64,000 nucleotides of DNA, taken from contig JBAIZL010000006.1 of the NCBI GenBank assembly GCA_036971475.1, positions 63,004,398-63,068,397 of the forward strand, read 5' to 3'. The position numbers were made by a program, and so were the translations under genes. The notes under the pieces were generated by a model that searched no databases, was not told where the DNA came from, and saw only the letters and a list, made by a program, of their open reading frames with translations. The stretch comes from Prosapia bicincta. Lineage: Eukaryota > Arthropoda > Insecta > Hemiptera > Cercopidae. Shown here piece after piece: positions 12,556 to 23,945 of the stretch (its first letter is position 1; each line of letters starts with the position of its first letter).

Positions 12556-13600
12556 AAAAAAATCACTTTGCACAAAACGCAATCACTCGTACAAAATAAA
12601 TGTCAGGATAATATAGGATGGACAAATTTAGGATGCAAGTAAATAGTGTCCCCTTGTGTTAAGGCAGTAGTGAAAATAAAGAGACCTAATATAATACGTT
12701 AAAATAAATAAATAAAACATGCAATAACATGTTTGTTTGGATATAAGGCGCGATTAAATCGTTATTTTAAATTGTATGTAATAAAAGGTAAAAGTTTTAT
12801 CACTTGTATAAGTAATATTAAATCCAAAATGTAATATAATGAAATATCTCTGGGGAGAATATTTCAAAAGATGAGAAAAATTTGCTTATTTATAGTTTTC
12901 CTATGCAAAATCCTCGTATAAATCCAGAAATATGTAAATCGGGAATGGGAAGGAATGAAGTCTGTGAAAATAAGAAACAGTCCAGTCTAGGTTAACCTCG
13001 GTACTAAGTTTGTTTTCAAATGTATCAAATCAAAGTTTTCGTAGCTCTCTTCTATTACTTAAATATTTATTTTACAAAAATAGATTTTTAATCTTCGAAT
13101 GTTAAGTGTGAAATACATATGGAATCTGAGAAAATTTGACTTTAGGATATTAGGTAACAATTAAATAATTAATAAATTATTTTATTAGAAACAGAAGCAT
13201 GCCCACGGTATAAAATGGGATGCAACCATAATGTATACTATAGCTGTACACAGATATAACAAAATTAAACAAAACCTTTTAAATTTAATTTCAAAGGTAT
13301 TATTAATTCCGTTACATAATGTTTATAGAAATGAAAAGTAATTTATATATATGTAATAACTATTTTAGTAGCTAAATTGCTTGTTCAGTTTTTTAAACAT
13401 GTAGAAAAAATATAGTCTACATTTCTTTTCTGTATTGTTTTTGTTTTTATACAATTCTACTCGACAAAGGATATTGTCCAAAATATTTATTTCTTTTATA
13501 CAAAAGGGGTAAAATATTTTATTTGATTGACACTTGATTTTTTTTTTAAATCACATGACTGAAGCAGTTCAGGTAATTGTTATGTATTTATTAAATAAAA
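12556..13600. other. AT-rich stretch; possible intron of the minus-strand gene
   Basis: Low-complexity AT sequence with no ORF or named repeat. If the exon at 13647-14330 is real, this region is its first intron; no convincing second exon was found. Confidence 0.35.
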
Positions 13601-13646
13601 TCACTTTAAAAAATTATAATTTAAATAATTTAAAAGAATAATTTAC

Positions 13647-14330
13647 CTCGTTAATTAAAACCTGTACACAAAGCTGTGTTAGTCTAGGAGGCGATTGGAC
13701 TTCATTCTTCTTTGACATCAGCCTTCTCTGGCTATGTCTTCTGTACACTAAGCGAATCAATGACGGTTTTTCAAAAATATTTGATTTTTTAACAGATAAC
13801 TTGTCAGGTTGTGTTTTACGCACCAAACGTTTCTTTTCTGACAACCTCTCCTCTGCAGGTCGTTCAAGTTCCATATATATCCGATTATCCGGAAGGGTTT
13901 CTCTACATTCAGGCTGTTCCGACACTGAAACGATATCCGTTCGCGAACTAACCGGAGTTTGTTGGAGGGAAGCTTGATCACAGAACGGAAGAACCGGACG
14001 CGGGACACAATTTGGAACACTGTACACAGATTCGGCATCACCAAATATATGAGTTAAAGAGAACGCACATCCTAAAATAGCCTTACTCTCGGATTCGCCG
14101 TACAACTTCAAGGAATCGTTGAAACTGTCCAAAGAGTTCGCGTCAGTCTTGTAGCCGTCGTCGAAAACATTTCTCACAAAGCGGAAACCGTTTTCGTACA
14201 CAACTTTCGTGTCAAACTGCAGCGGTTCCGGTCCATCCAGCATATCCGATGACGTCAAGGAAGACCATGATGTGGACTTGTTCGTCAGCCGGAGCCACGG
14301 CTGGAGAGTGTGTCTTGGCGACGCGTCCAT
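13647..14330 (-). CDS. Candidate first coding exon of an unidentified host gene
   Basis: The open frame starts MDASPRHTLQPWLRLTNK with strong Kozak context (GCGCCATGG) and runs 228 codons to a donor-like GAG|GTAAAT at 13647/13646, exactly in phase 0; beyond the donor the ORF continues only about 10 codons to a stop. Base composition is clearly more GC-rich and codon-like than the flanks, and no repeat overlaps it. The protein is polar: a Ser/Thr-rich start, a central stretch VVYENGFRFVRNVFDDGYK, and a basic C-terminal part (SEKKRLVRKTQ, LVYRRHSQRRLMSKK) that could be a nuclear localisation signal. No family recognised. The alternative is a single-exon ORF of 238 residues ending at 13614. An unrelated overlapping plus-strand ORF is treated as a shadow. 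Confidence 0.55.
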
Positions 14331-14404
14331 GGCGCACTGGAAAGCAACTAGTTCAACGCTCGGTAATTGTACGCTCCCGTCTCTCAGCTATTCATATTGC
14401 AATG

Positions 14405-14450
14405 GCGGCTGTAAACTTCACGGTGAGGAATTATCCGCCTTTATAAAACC
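14405..14450 (-). promoter_or_regulatory. Putative TATA-box core promoter of the minus-strand gene
   Basis: The minus strand reads GGTTTTATAAAGGCGG, with TATAAA on bases 14441-14446, about 115 nt upstream of the ATG at 14330. A start site near 14410-14420 would give a 5' UTR of roughly 80-90 nt. The block 14330-14460 is GC-rich against its AT-rich surroundings. Inferred from position and composition only. Confidence 0.4.
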
Positions 14451-14555
14451 GTTAGAAGTTTGTATAGCCAGTGTTGCCAATATAATAACAAAAATACAGT
14501 AAAGAAAACAATGCAAATATTTATCGCTTCGAAAAATATATATTAGCTGAAGTTA

Positions 14556-14557
<2 letters not shown>

Positions 14558-14602
<45 letters not shown>
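14558..14602. repeat. (TA)n microsatellite
   Basis: Pure TA dinucleotide of about 44 bp upstream of the candidate promoter. Confidence 0.95.
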
Positions 14603-14604
<2 letters not shown>

Positions 14605-14605
<1 letters not shown>

Positions 14606-15055
14606 GTTTTGATTTCAATAAAAAACAGTTGTAGTATAACAATAATAATAATATATTATGCGAGGATAAATAAATATATTTAGCCCACGAGCAAATAATT
14701 CTATACAGGACTAACTTCTTTTTTGTAGACATTTCTATTTGAGGAATACAATTAATTTCATTATTTTACTCTACCTAGTTTGTACCAAATGTATTTTTAT
14801 AAAAACAATAAAAAGGGACGCAAAACATTTGAGATGACACTAAACTATAAAACTGCAACCACAGTGTATTGCAAAATAATAACCATGAAATAACGAAAAA
14901 CGGTTTCCTTGTAGAAGAAAATTGGTTGGTTTAAACAACTAAATAATGGACATATTTAACTAAAAACCATACATTAAATAACGTACTAAGTATTTTAATT
15001 TTGTAAAAAGTTCTACAAAGGTAATATAAAATTACAAACTGAATCCAAACTTACT
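14605..15055. other. AT-rich non-coding stretch
   Basis: Nothing recognised beyond a few ATA and AAT runs. Confidence 0.45.
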
Positions 15056-15061
15056 ACAGTA

Positions 15062-15230
15062 TACAAATAACTCTTGTGAGGTATTTAAACATGTTTTACC
15101 GTACATGTTTCGATTGCGAACCTACCATCCTCAGTGTGTTTGTTTGCAATTGAAGATGCATTGTTATCAAAAAATGTATGGTGCTGAACGTGTTTAAATA
15201 CTTTGTGAACGTTCAGTTATTTAAGAACAG
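15062..15230 (-). repeat. Imperfect palindrome with hammerhead-core-like motif
   Basis: Left arm AAATAACTCTTGTGAGGTAT followed by TTAAACATG is echoed, inverted, by TTAAACACGTT and AAATAACT at the right. On the minus strand CTGAGGATGG is followed within about 20 nt by CAATCGAAACATG, the CTGAnGA...GAAA layout seen in other palindromes of this window. Probably a decayed Penelope-like element flank. Confidence 0.45.
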
Positions 15231-15674
15231 GCCTTGCTTTATGCTTTAGTTGCTAAACACGGTTTATTTTCCAAAACCATTTGTTTTAGGCACAAGATAA
15301 TATTTATGTTAAAGAACATAAAGAATAAAAATAAATGAACGATAGAGCAAAAACGTTTAGCATAGTACTAAGAGATTTTGTTAAAACCGTTTAACCTTAA
15401 TAATATTGTTAGGACTACTCTTTTAAAAATTGACAGGAGTGTTGTAAAAAATATAATTTACTAAATTAGAATATAAGAAATTGCTTTTCGAATAATGTTC
15501 TTTATAAAGATCTTAGCTGAAAGGCTACTCTCAAAAATAGATTAAAAGGGATAATTTCAACTTGGCCCCATAAAGATCAGAAAACGGTGGAAGATACAAG
15601 GTGGATAATTGGTTTGGCTTTATTATGAAGATATTCTTTTAATGATACATTTTTATTTTATAAACAAGTAATAA

Positions 15675-16215
15675 AAAACAATAAAGTCAATTCGTACTTA
15701 GGTCAACCACGAAATGTTTTTAGTTACTTTTTAATAAATAATTACAAATAATGTAAATTTGTATACGCATATGATATAATCACAATAATAAGTAGGAAAA
15801 TCGAAGAACTAATTAAATATTAAAATTAATTAAATTAATATAAATAAAGTAACATAACATATGTGGTAAAACAACTGTTCTACCACATAACCTATAACAT
15901 ATAATGAGGTGTTTTATGAAATTATGTTATTATTTTTTTAAAGGCAAATGGGACGAAATAACTTTATTGTCTACCCTGACCGTTTTGTGAAAGGTTTGTC
16001 TATCATATAAAACTTAAATCAATCTATTATTTTTAATTAATGAGTTAATATTTGAAAAACCGTATTAAAAACAAGTATCATCCACTACTACTTTAAAAAA
16101 AATGTATTTGAACATGAGTGAATGAATAAAAACTAATTTATTAACGATTAATAATTTGAATTGAATTTATAGATATATATATATAGGGAGAGTGTGAACT
16201 AATAGTAAGAACTGA
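15675..16215 (+). mobile_element. TIR-type interspersed repeat, copy 4 (most complete)
   Basis: Starts CAATTCGTACTTAGGTCAAC and ends GGGAGAGTGTGAACTAATAG. Internal landmarks: ACAACTGTTCTACCACATAA, AAATGGGACGAAATAACT, TATTTGAAAAACCGTATT and CATCCACTACTAC. At about 540 bp it is the best full-length example in the window. Non-coding. Confidence 0.65.
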
Positions 16216-19200
16216 ATGACTTGCTAATACAGATATGCGAACATGAATCTAGTATTCTCTATTTAAAGTTTAAAAGGTGTCCTTAAGTTTGAAAAAGTCT
16301 TATTCAATATAGGTTTACAAAAGCTGCAAGCCACTATTTCGTAGCCAAGAACAAATATTATAAGTTTGTAACAGTAATGCATAAGTTCGTATAAGAAAAT
16401 GCCTAATAAATAATCCTATTTTCCAACTTGGAAAAATTATTACTTGCTATGGCTTACTAAGAAACTTACGCTTATACATTTACTTCAACTAAAAGCTCAG
16501 TTGATCATTTGCTTCACTAAGATGAAACGTAAGAGCTGCACTGACCTTGAAAGTAGATGTATGATTGTTTCAAGTAAATAAGTTACATTTATTGAAGATT
16601 GTAATTATATTTTGATAGCAGTATAAAACTATAAGTAGAATTTAGTTGCATGCCTTTATGTACTGTTCTTTAACCCACTGCAGTTTATGTGACTCCTAGC
16701 CACAATTTGTTAGCAGCGGGTATAAAGACTAGCCCAGCTACTCATGAACGTCATCATTGTTTGGTTGGTTTGCTTCAAGACGCATAATAATAGACTTCTG
16801 GGTTTTCTATGGGATATTTATCAACTCTCGAAACTTACAGCATAAATGAAGAAAGATATTTATGGACCGTTAACCTTTTGTCAGACATCTAAACATAACT
16901 GATACGGACACTCAAACACAACTGATTTAGTTGGGTAATACACCAATCGATACGGAGACTCGAACACAACTGGCTGAGTCGGGAAAGAACAAAGGGCCAA
17001 CACAGTGCCAGACGGCAATTCGCCATGCGGAATTTATTTTCAAATTACGTCCGGATATCGGAGGTTTTGGATATGAGTAGTTTTACTTTACTAGTAAAAT
17101 CGATAAATCTGTTTGCTTAGGAAAATAGTATTTGGAAGGTACAAGCTGACAGCTACATGTGGACATCACTTGAGCAAGATTGCGTAGCAGAAAATACCAG
17201 AACTCAGCTGGGCTGAAGAGAGTTAATAAATATGTAATAGATACATAATTACTAACAAAACCAGAAAATTCAAACATTCAAAATGTAGGACATAGATTGT
17301 GGGAGAATCCGGGTAAAGAGGGGGATAATTGTGGGCACGTGTAGGCCGATGCAGTTAAGTTGAAGAGTTGGGAGCAAGTTTGCGACAAATGATAAAACGG
17401 GTTTCATTACGTAAAGAATGTAACGTGTTCCAGAATGTAAAGCGCGCGATGTGGCACGGATTTGTCAGTTACTCATATAATGTGGGCGCACGGTAGTCTA
17501 GGCCATAAAGTGTTAAAGCACGTTAGGAAAGCATTAACGAAGCCTTAAAAAACAGCAGGCTTAAGGATACCTGTTAAGATTTTTAAAAACATCGATTTTT
17601 TTTTTAAATTTCAGAAATCGATATCTCAACATTTTTTCTTTAAAATGATACATAACATGTTTATATAATCGAACAAATAAGTGGTATACAAAATATATAT
17701 AACAGGGGGGGGGGTGATGGTGCTCGCGGAAGTAAGAAGGAGGACTATCACTATTTTCAATGATCAATATCTTTAGCTCCTGTAAGTGTAGAAATATGCT
17801 GTTTTTACCGTGATGGGAAATTTAATCTTTTAATGTTGACACTACTTCCAATATTGTGGTTTATTCTTTTTGTAACAATGTCTACAATAATAGAAATAAC
17901 ATTCCTTCAGCAGTTTTGACAGTAGTGAAACCAATATTTAAGAAATCTAGCATATGCAAATTTATTTAAAAAAATGTTTACATAAGGATATGCATAATTG
18001 CAATGAAACCGTTAACAATGGTATATTGACCAGAGTTTCAAAAAATGATTTTGTTGGACTGAAAACGTTGGAGCTAGACGCATACAACGCTGTAGACAGT
18101 ATGCATAAGGGAAATGTGGTAACATGTGACGTATTTACAAACCTGGATATGATATGATGGTTTCTGTCATTATCAGTGTCAAATGATTTTGAAAAGTCAA
18201 GTTTTTATTTTGAAGGAAATGCCAGGGACGACAGAAGACTTTTAAGAAGAAAGTTTTAAGTTGATTACAACAACCATACATATTATGAATTTGAAATTTA
18301 CTGAACACATATTTAGCTTTTCAGGTTTTACAAAAAGTTAAGTTTTTCTCTACTTAAGGAATATTTTCTCTTAAACTGTTCAACATACTGTGATAAAGTT
18401 GTTAGGAAGCCTTTACATCGTGCATATGCAACTTTCTATGATGGAATATTAGACAATGTTTGTGTAATAATTTATTTAGCATAATATATATATAAATATC
18501 ACAAAGTTTTAAACGGACTTTAATTTTTTCAAATAATTATACCTTATTTTCAAATAGCAAATTATTTAAATTTTGGACCAAAATGTTTTTTTTTTAAAAT
18601 TAAACATAACCCCAAACGCCAAAACACGTATATCTATATAATTCCAATTATTATTTATTTTACCATACTATTACCACATATATATTTATATGTTATTCAT
18701 CTTACATTTAAACTAGGCTATCTACTTTCCATTTAACCTAATTTACACACTCTATTCTCATATTATTACACACAAAGGCTTATAATTCCCACCATATCAT
18801 CACATATTTTATATCGCAATTAAACAATTTAATTTACTTCTAATAGGTGTTACTAAATCAGAAACCAAAATATGTAAATCTGTCAAAGATTTACCTAAAA
18901 GTGTGGTTAACCTCTACATTAGCATTTGATTATTCATATTGAAACAAATTTAAATGAATACAATTATAATTTCTATTTTCTTGAAACAAACAATAAAACC
19001 TTATATCATTTGTTTAAGAAATAAAGACATATTGAACATGTTTTACTCAATTATATAATTTCTCTCTATTTCATTGAACCGGTTGAACAGAGAGTCAATT
19101 TGGAAAAGTTAAATTTTAATTTAGTTAGCCTAAGGGAGGTGTATTTTTCTTAGGCTATTTCTTTTTATTGAATTTTAAATTTTAATTAATACGGATCGAA

Positions 19201-19340
19201 ATAACGTGTAACTTCATTGAATAATATTGTTTATAAAGCTCAATACTGATTCCTCCTTTCTTCTCTAACGGTTTTCTCACATCCAGTAGGCCTTGGTAAA
19301 CATCTTGTTTTTGGTTATTCATTTTGCTAAGTTGATCGAT
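16216..19340. other. Mostly AT-rich non-coding stretch
   Basis: No supported gene. A 48-bp direct repeat occurs twice at 16901-16996 (GATACGGACACTCAAACACA and GATACGGAGACTCGAACACA). Bases 17280-17560 are moderately GC-rich without a frame. A G homopolymer (about 10) lies near 17705. The ORF at 17954-18157 has no recognisable domain. Confidence 0.4.
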
Positions 19341-19370
19341 AGTTCGAAACTTTAATAGGTTTCGCCTGGG

Positions 19371-19415
<45 letters not shown>

Positions 19416-19425
19416 CGAAACTTTA
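19341..19425 (+). mobile_element. Minimal poly(A) retroinsertion with target-site duplication
   Basis: The 14-bp sequence AGTTCGAAACTTTA occurs at 19341-19354 and again at 19412-19425. Between them lie only 16 nt (ATAGGTTTCGCCTGGG) and an uninterrupted run of 41 A. This is the layout expected of a target-primed reverse transcription product truncated almost to its poly(A) tail. The pure A run suggests a young event. Source family unknown. Confidence 0.8.
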
Positions 19426-20520
19426 TCAATGTAATTCACTTTGTTTTCAAATATGTTTAATGGAAGTAACTTCTCCAAGTTAACAATTCCGTATCACATG
19501 TTGCACTGCTTTAAGATTTCTAACACATCTTTAGAATCATAATTTCAGGAGCTTCATACAATATGACCAACGTCTTTAACGGCCTTTGATAATTGTAAGG
19601 CTTAGAACCCACGCTTTCTTCGGAACCGTCATTCTCCCTGTGTAAACTCCTTTGCATAAATTAACCTATCAGAGCAACGAGGTTTTTTTATTTATAATCT
19701 CGACTACACTTTGCTTGTATTCATGTAATTATTTTATTTTGACTTTTATTAGAGCCTTTTATATGATGATTTTTAAAATTGAGTTAAAACTATTTATTTA
19801 TTTATGTTTCTCTAAATTTATTTAATACCCTGACTTATATTTCTAGGTCTTTTTGATAGCAGTTCCTTTAATGCTTCTGTTGAAAGATTTTTACAAACAA
19901 CTTTATTCTCGCGACTTTGTTCATCCAAATATAGCTATATATTATTATAACTTGAATTTTAGGTTATGAATGCTAGGGTAATTTTGTTTTTTATTATGTT
20001 ATAAAACTATAATTTATTGAATCGAGGCCTATTCTACCCTAATTTTATTCATTTGCTCTATGTTACGCCATTTGTTTTGTTTATATAAAATTCTTACAAA
20101 TCTAGACACTTTAGCCGAAATGCCTGTTCTCTCCAATTACCAGAAGTTTTGCAACGGTCAGTTTGGTTGTTGCCGTATGTATTTAATAAAACTACAACAT
20201 TAACACAAATATTTTTTTCTAGTTTAAAGCTTTTCGCTGATCACTGCCTTTGCGATACCGATAACTGTCACAGTCTCCGATACTACACAATGGCAGTTAA
20301 TCTACAACTGAGTTATGATTTATAAACTCCATTAGCTCCATATATGGAATATGAACTCCACGAGACAATCGTTACATTCAGCATAATGTAATTGTATAAA
20401 TGGCCATGTCGTAGTAGCGGTAAAATATGGCAGCTCCTGGAGTAGTTGTGATAAACTAAAGGTTAAAACTGTAAAAAGTAAAATAAAATAGTAAAATATT
20501 CTTGTTCCTGAAAAAGTTTT
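19426..20520. other. AT-rich non-coding stretch
   Basis: Nothing with coding character or clear repeat structure seen. Confidence 0.4.
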
Positions 20521-20649
20521 ATTTAAACATATATTCGGTATAGAACTAGTAGAAAGAGTGATAAAAGAAGAAAAGAGCGAAGAAGGTCGTAAACTGAAGA
20601 GGAAGAAGATAAAGATGATGATGAAGGAGATGATTCTAGACGACGAATA

Positions 20650-20697
20650 TTTGGTGAGGAGTACAGGACAACCGTCTTCACCTCCTCACCAAAAAAG
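20650..20697. repeat. Perfect 12-bp inverted repeat (hairpin)
   Basis: TTTGGTGAGGAG and its exact complement CTCCTCACCAAA are separated by about 22 nt. It sits at the right end of a purine-rich (AAGATGATGATGAAGG) stretch at 20555-20640. No T-run suggests a terminator; function unknown. Confidence 0.6.
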
Positions 20698-20756
20698 CTC
20701 CTTCCATAGATCCTTATATATCTTGTACAGTACAAAAAAACAGTTTTAATCTAATG

Positions 20757-20757
<1 letters not shown>

Positions 20758-20813
<56 letters not shown>

Positions 20814-20830
20814 GTGTGTGTGTGTGTGTA
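20758..20830. repeat. (TA)n(TG)n compound microsatellite
   Basis: About 52 bp of TA followed by TG repeats, directly left of a palindrome pair. Confidence 0.95.
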
Positions 20831-20837
20831 TATATAT

Positions 20838-21363
20838 GCTGATACGTATTCCTTCACGGATGGAAAAATATGATAAATAGTTATTATCTGGAGTACATCC
20901 GTTCATTCTGCAGTGCATAAAATCGCAGTTCCGACGTTTCGCTAGAATCTCATCTAGCATTGACGAGGCGAATCCAACAACAGTTGAATGACGAATCTAC
21001 AGTTGCTAGATGAGATTCTAGCGAAACGTCGGAACTGCGATTTTATGCACTGCAGAATCAACGGACGTACTCTTGATAATAACTATTCATATATATATAT
21101 ATATATATATATGCTGATACGTATTAATTCACGGATGGAAAAATATGATAAATAGTTATTATCTGAAGTACATCCGTTCATTCTGCATTGTATAAAATCG
21201 CAGTTCCGACGTTTCGCTAGAATCTCATCTAGCATTGATGAGGCGAATCCAACAACAGTTGAATGACGAATCTACAGTTGCTAGATGAGATTCTAGCGAA
21301 ACGTCGCAACTGCGATTTTATGCACTGCAGAATCAACGGACGTACTCCTGATAGTAACTATTC

Positions 21364-21390
<27 letters not shown>
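20838..21390. repeat. Tandem pair of 275-bp palindromic units, (TA)n-flanked
   Basis: Two units start with GCTGATACGTATT at 20838 and 21113. Each holds inverted arms of about 85 bp that include ACTGCGATTTTATGCACTGC and GCTAGATGAGATTCTAGCGA, with a loop of about 38 nt (CGAATCCAACAACAGTTGAA). The second arm reads GATGAGATTCTAGCGAAACG, a diverged form of the CTGAnGA-stem-GAAA motif. (TA)n tracts lie left of, between and right of the units. Short ORFs reading through it are artefacts. Probably derived from Penelope-like element termini. Confidence 0.75.
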
Positions 21391-21408
<18 letters not shown>

Positions 21409-22290
21409 CATATTTAATATATTAATATATATATATATATGCATGTATGTATGTATATAATAATTGACGTTTTGAGATGTATACATCAACGCAGTTGCAA
21501 TTTTTTTAATGTTCCATGTGCTTTTAAGGAGGTAATAATACTTTAGCTATTTCAGAAGTTCCCATTTCGCATTTTGCCATTATTTGAAATGTATACTTGT
21601 CTTTTGTGTGTTGGTATTAGAGGAGGGGGTGATGTTGGATTGGGATGTGCTTCTTATCAATGGCGTAACGCATAATTTACTTAATACCTTACTTAGGATT
21701 TATTTAAGATTTTGATTTTTTAATATGATAGGTCAATCACAAAGAACAGCGTAAAAGGAAACGCAAACCCAAAACGAAAAGTATTTACTCGCTGTAACCA
21801 GAATATGTTACAACGAGCTGATACTAAACAGCACGAACACGAAAATTAATACTGCTCAATCTATACAGACTGACGATAAATAAACACAAATAAATATCCA
21901 AAGTGTTATCGAAAAATAAAAACAAGGAATTTGATCTGAAAATTTAAAACTGAAGTTTTAGAAAAAATAGAGTATAGTAAATGATAGTATAGTAAAAAAA
22001 TAAGAAACAAAAGTAAAGTTTAATGCTACTTCGACGTGTAAATTATAAAGTTTTAAGAAGAAGTATCACTTTAAAAGAAACATATTGGAGGGAAAATGAC
22101 GTTATCAATAATCTTCACAAAACCAGCTAGATTGATTTTACTAGTGAAGTAAGAGGTTTAAAAATGCTATTGTAGTAACCAGTATTCTTCAAGGTGCATT
22201 TTGATAGATGTTGTTATCAAACACCAGAAACAGAAATCACCAAGCGTTAATCGTTGTTAAATTCAATGGAAGTCTAATTAGCTAGGCTAG
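21391..22290. other. AT-rich non-coding stretch
   Basis: Includes (TA)n remnants to about 21450, then sequence with no supported gene or repeat. Confidence 0.4.
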
Positions 22291-22309
22291 TTGATCTTAA
22301 TTTGCTGTG

Positions 22310-22322
22310 GTTGCCTAGCAAC
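22310..22322. promoter_or_regulatory. RFX X-box-like palindrome
   Basis: GTTGCCTAGCAAC is a perfect 13-bp inverted repeat that fits the RFX-family X-box. In animals such sites control cilium genes, but no adjacent gene was found, so it may be chance. Confidence 0.3.
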
Positions 22323-22519
22323 GGATAATCTAGTCTGGTTGACAACTCCCATTACCAACTGTACGGAACGGAATATCGTGCAATTAATAAAACTACTAGA
22401 AATTCAACGCGTTAAAGTTTTTTTTTTTAGTTTGACATTGTTTTTGCATTGCTTTTGGATGTTTACTGAATATATATGTGGTGTGGAAACCAAGTCTGGT
22501 AATATTTCCTGATTAAATA

Positions 22520-23215
22520 TGAAACTGATTCAGTTCGTTACAACTATACGGTGTAATTTTCTTTTTTTCATTTTATTATGTCGTTCCCCTACAAAAAAAT
22601 ATAAAGATTTGTTAAACAGAAGTATATAGTCCTTCACTCTTCGCATTAAAATTGGTAACATTTATTTAAAGCTTCCTAGCAATATATTTACGGAAATAAT
22701 AAAGTATTTTTTAAAAAAGAGATGGCCAAACTCGTAAAGATTTTTTTACTGCTTGCAGAATGAAAGTATACACCTTTAGACGCACAATAGAGTATTATAT
22801 AAACACTAACACCTCATAAAATTAAGGCAAATTTGATACACTAAATTTTAAAATTTTGCGGCCGCTATTTAGAGCCTGAGAAGTGATTCCAGCGAGAACT
22901 ACTTCCTCGGATCTAACAGGAAACAAAGTAAACGCATTTTATAATGAAAGTTTCAACATTTATGCAAAATACAGTGGAAAGTCAGGTTATGACGTAAGCA
23001 TATGGGTTCGGTAGTACTCGATTCATCCGACGCGGCGGTGGTGGTTATTCAAATTTTTACGACGCCCGTTAGGGAATAGTTGCAGAGGACTGTTACCTTA
23101 TTCCTTCTACTACCTAAATTACAAACCAATCAATAAAATGTATTATAGTGTATTGAGAAAATATAGTTTATAAATAATGATTACCAAGAATAAGAGCGTT
23201 AAGGTGTAATTATTT
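22520..23215. other. Non-coding stretch with a GC-rich patch
   Basis: Bases 22855-23095 are GC-rich for this window and contain GCGGCCGC, a CRE-like TGACGTAA and GACGCGGCGGTGGTGG. This could be a promoter or unmethylated island, but no transcript structure is visible. Confidence 0.35.
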
Positions 23216-23224
23216 TGACGTAAA

Positions 23225-23945
23225 ACTGCGGTTATGCAGCTTTTATATATATGCTAGTTTATGCTTACGGTTTAGGGTAGTTTATCCCTACGCTTTATTC
23301 TGCATTATGCTTATGCTTTATACAGCGTAATACTGCTTTATGGCTATGCTTTATGCTGCATTATGTTTATTCTTTATATTGCTTTATGCCCATACTTCAT
23401 TATGCTTATTTTTTATATTGCTTTATGAACATACTTTGTACTGCATTATACTTACGCTTTATCTTGATTTATGCAGCATTATGCTTATGCTTTATGCCTA
23501 TGCTTTTTGCTGCATTATGCTTATTCTATATACTGCCTCTATGCTTATGCATTATGCCTCGTCATTGTTATGTTTTATACCGCTTTATACAAGCTTACGT
23601 GTTATGCTGCATTATGCTTATTCATTATAATGCTTTAGGCTTATGCTTTATACTGCTTTATGCTGAATTATGATTATGGTTTCTACTGCGTTATGCTAAT
23701 GCTTTATCCCTATGATTTTTGCTGAATTTTGCTTATGCTCTATACTGCTTTATGCTTATGCAGGATTATGATTATGGTTTATACTGATTTATGCTGCATT
23801 ATGATTATAGGTTATACTGCTCCATATCTATGCTTTTTGCTTATGCTCTATACTAATTTAGGCTTAGGTTTTATGCCCCATTTTGCTTATGTTTTATACT
23901 GCTTCACAGTGCATTATGCTATGCTTTATGGTGAGATATTTTGAT
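23225..23945. repeat. Degenerate TTATGC-rich tandem array
   Basis: About 720 bp built from variants of ATGCTTTATACTGC, TTTATGCTGCATTATGC and TATGCTTATTC. Period is irregular (12-35 bp). The overlapping plus-strand ORFs read as Leu/Cys/Tyr/Met-rich peptides in two frames at once, which marks them as artefacts of the repeat. Confidence 0.85.

Noticed and set aside
20558..20749. Lys/Glu/Met-rich 63-codon ORF
   Set aside because: Purine-rich low-complexity DNA running into a hairpin and a microsatellite; no homology signal.
23340..23944. Overlapping Leu/Cys/Tyr-rich ORFs that look like membrane proteins
   Set aside because: Two frames are open at once over a degenerate tandem repeat; the hydrophobic look comes from the TTATGC repeat.
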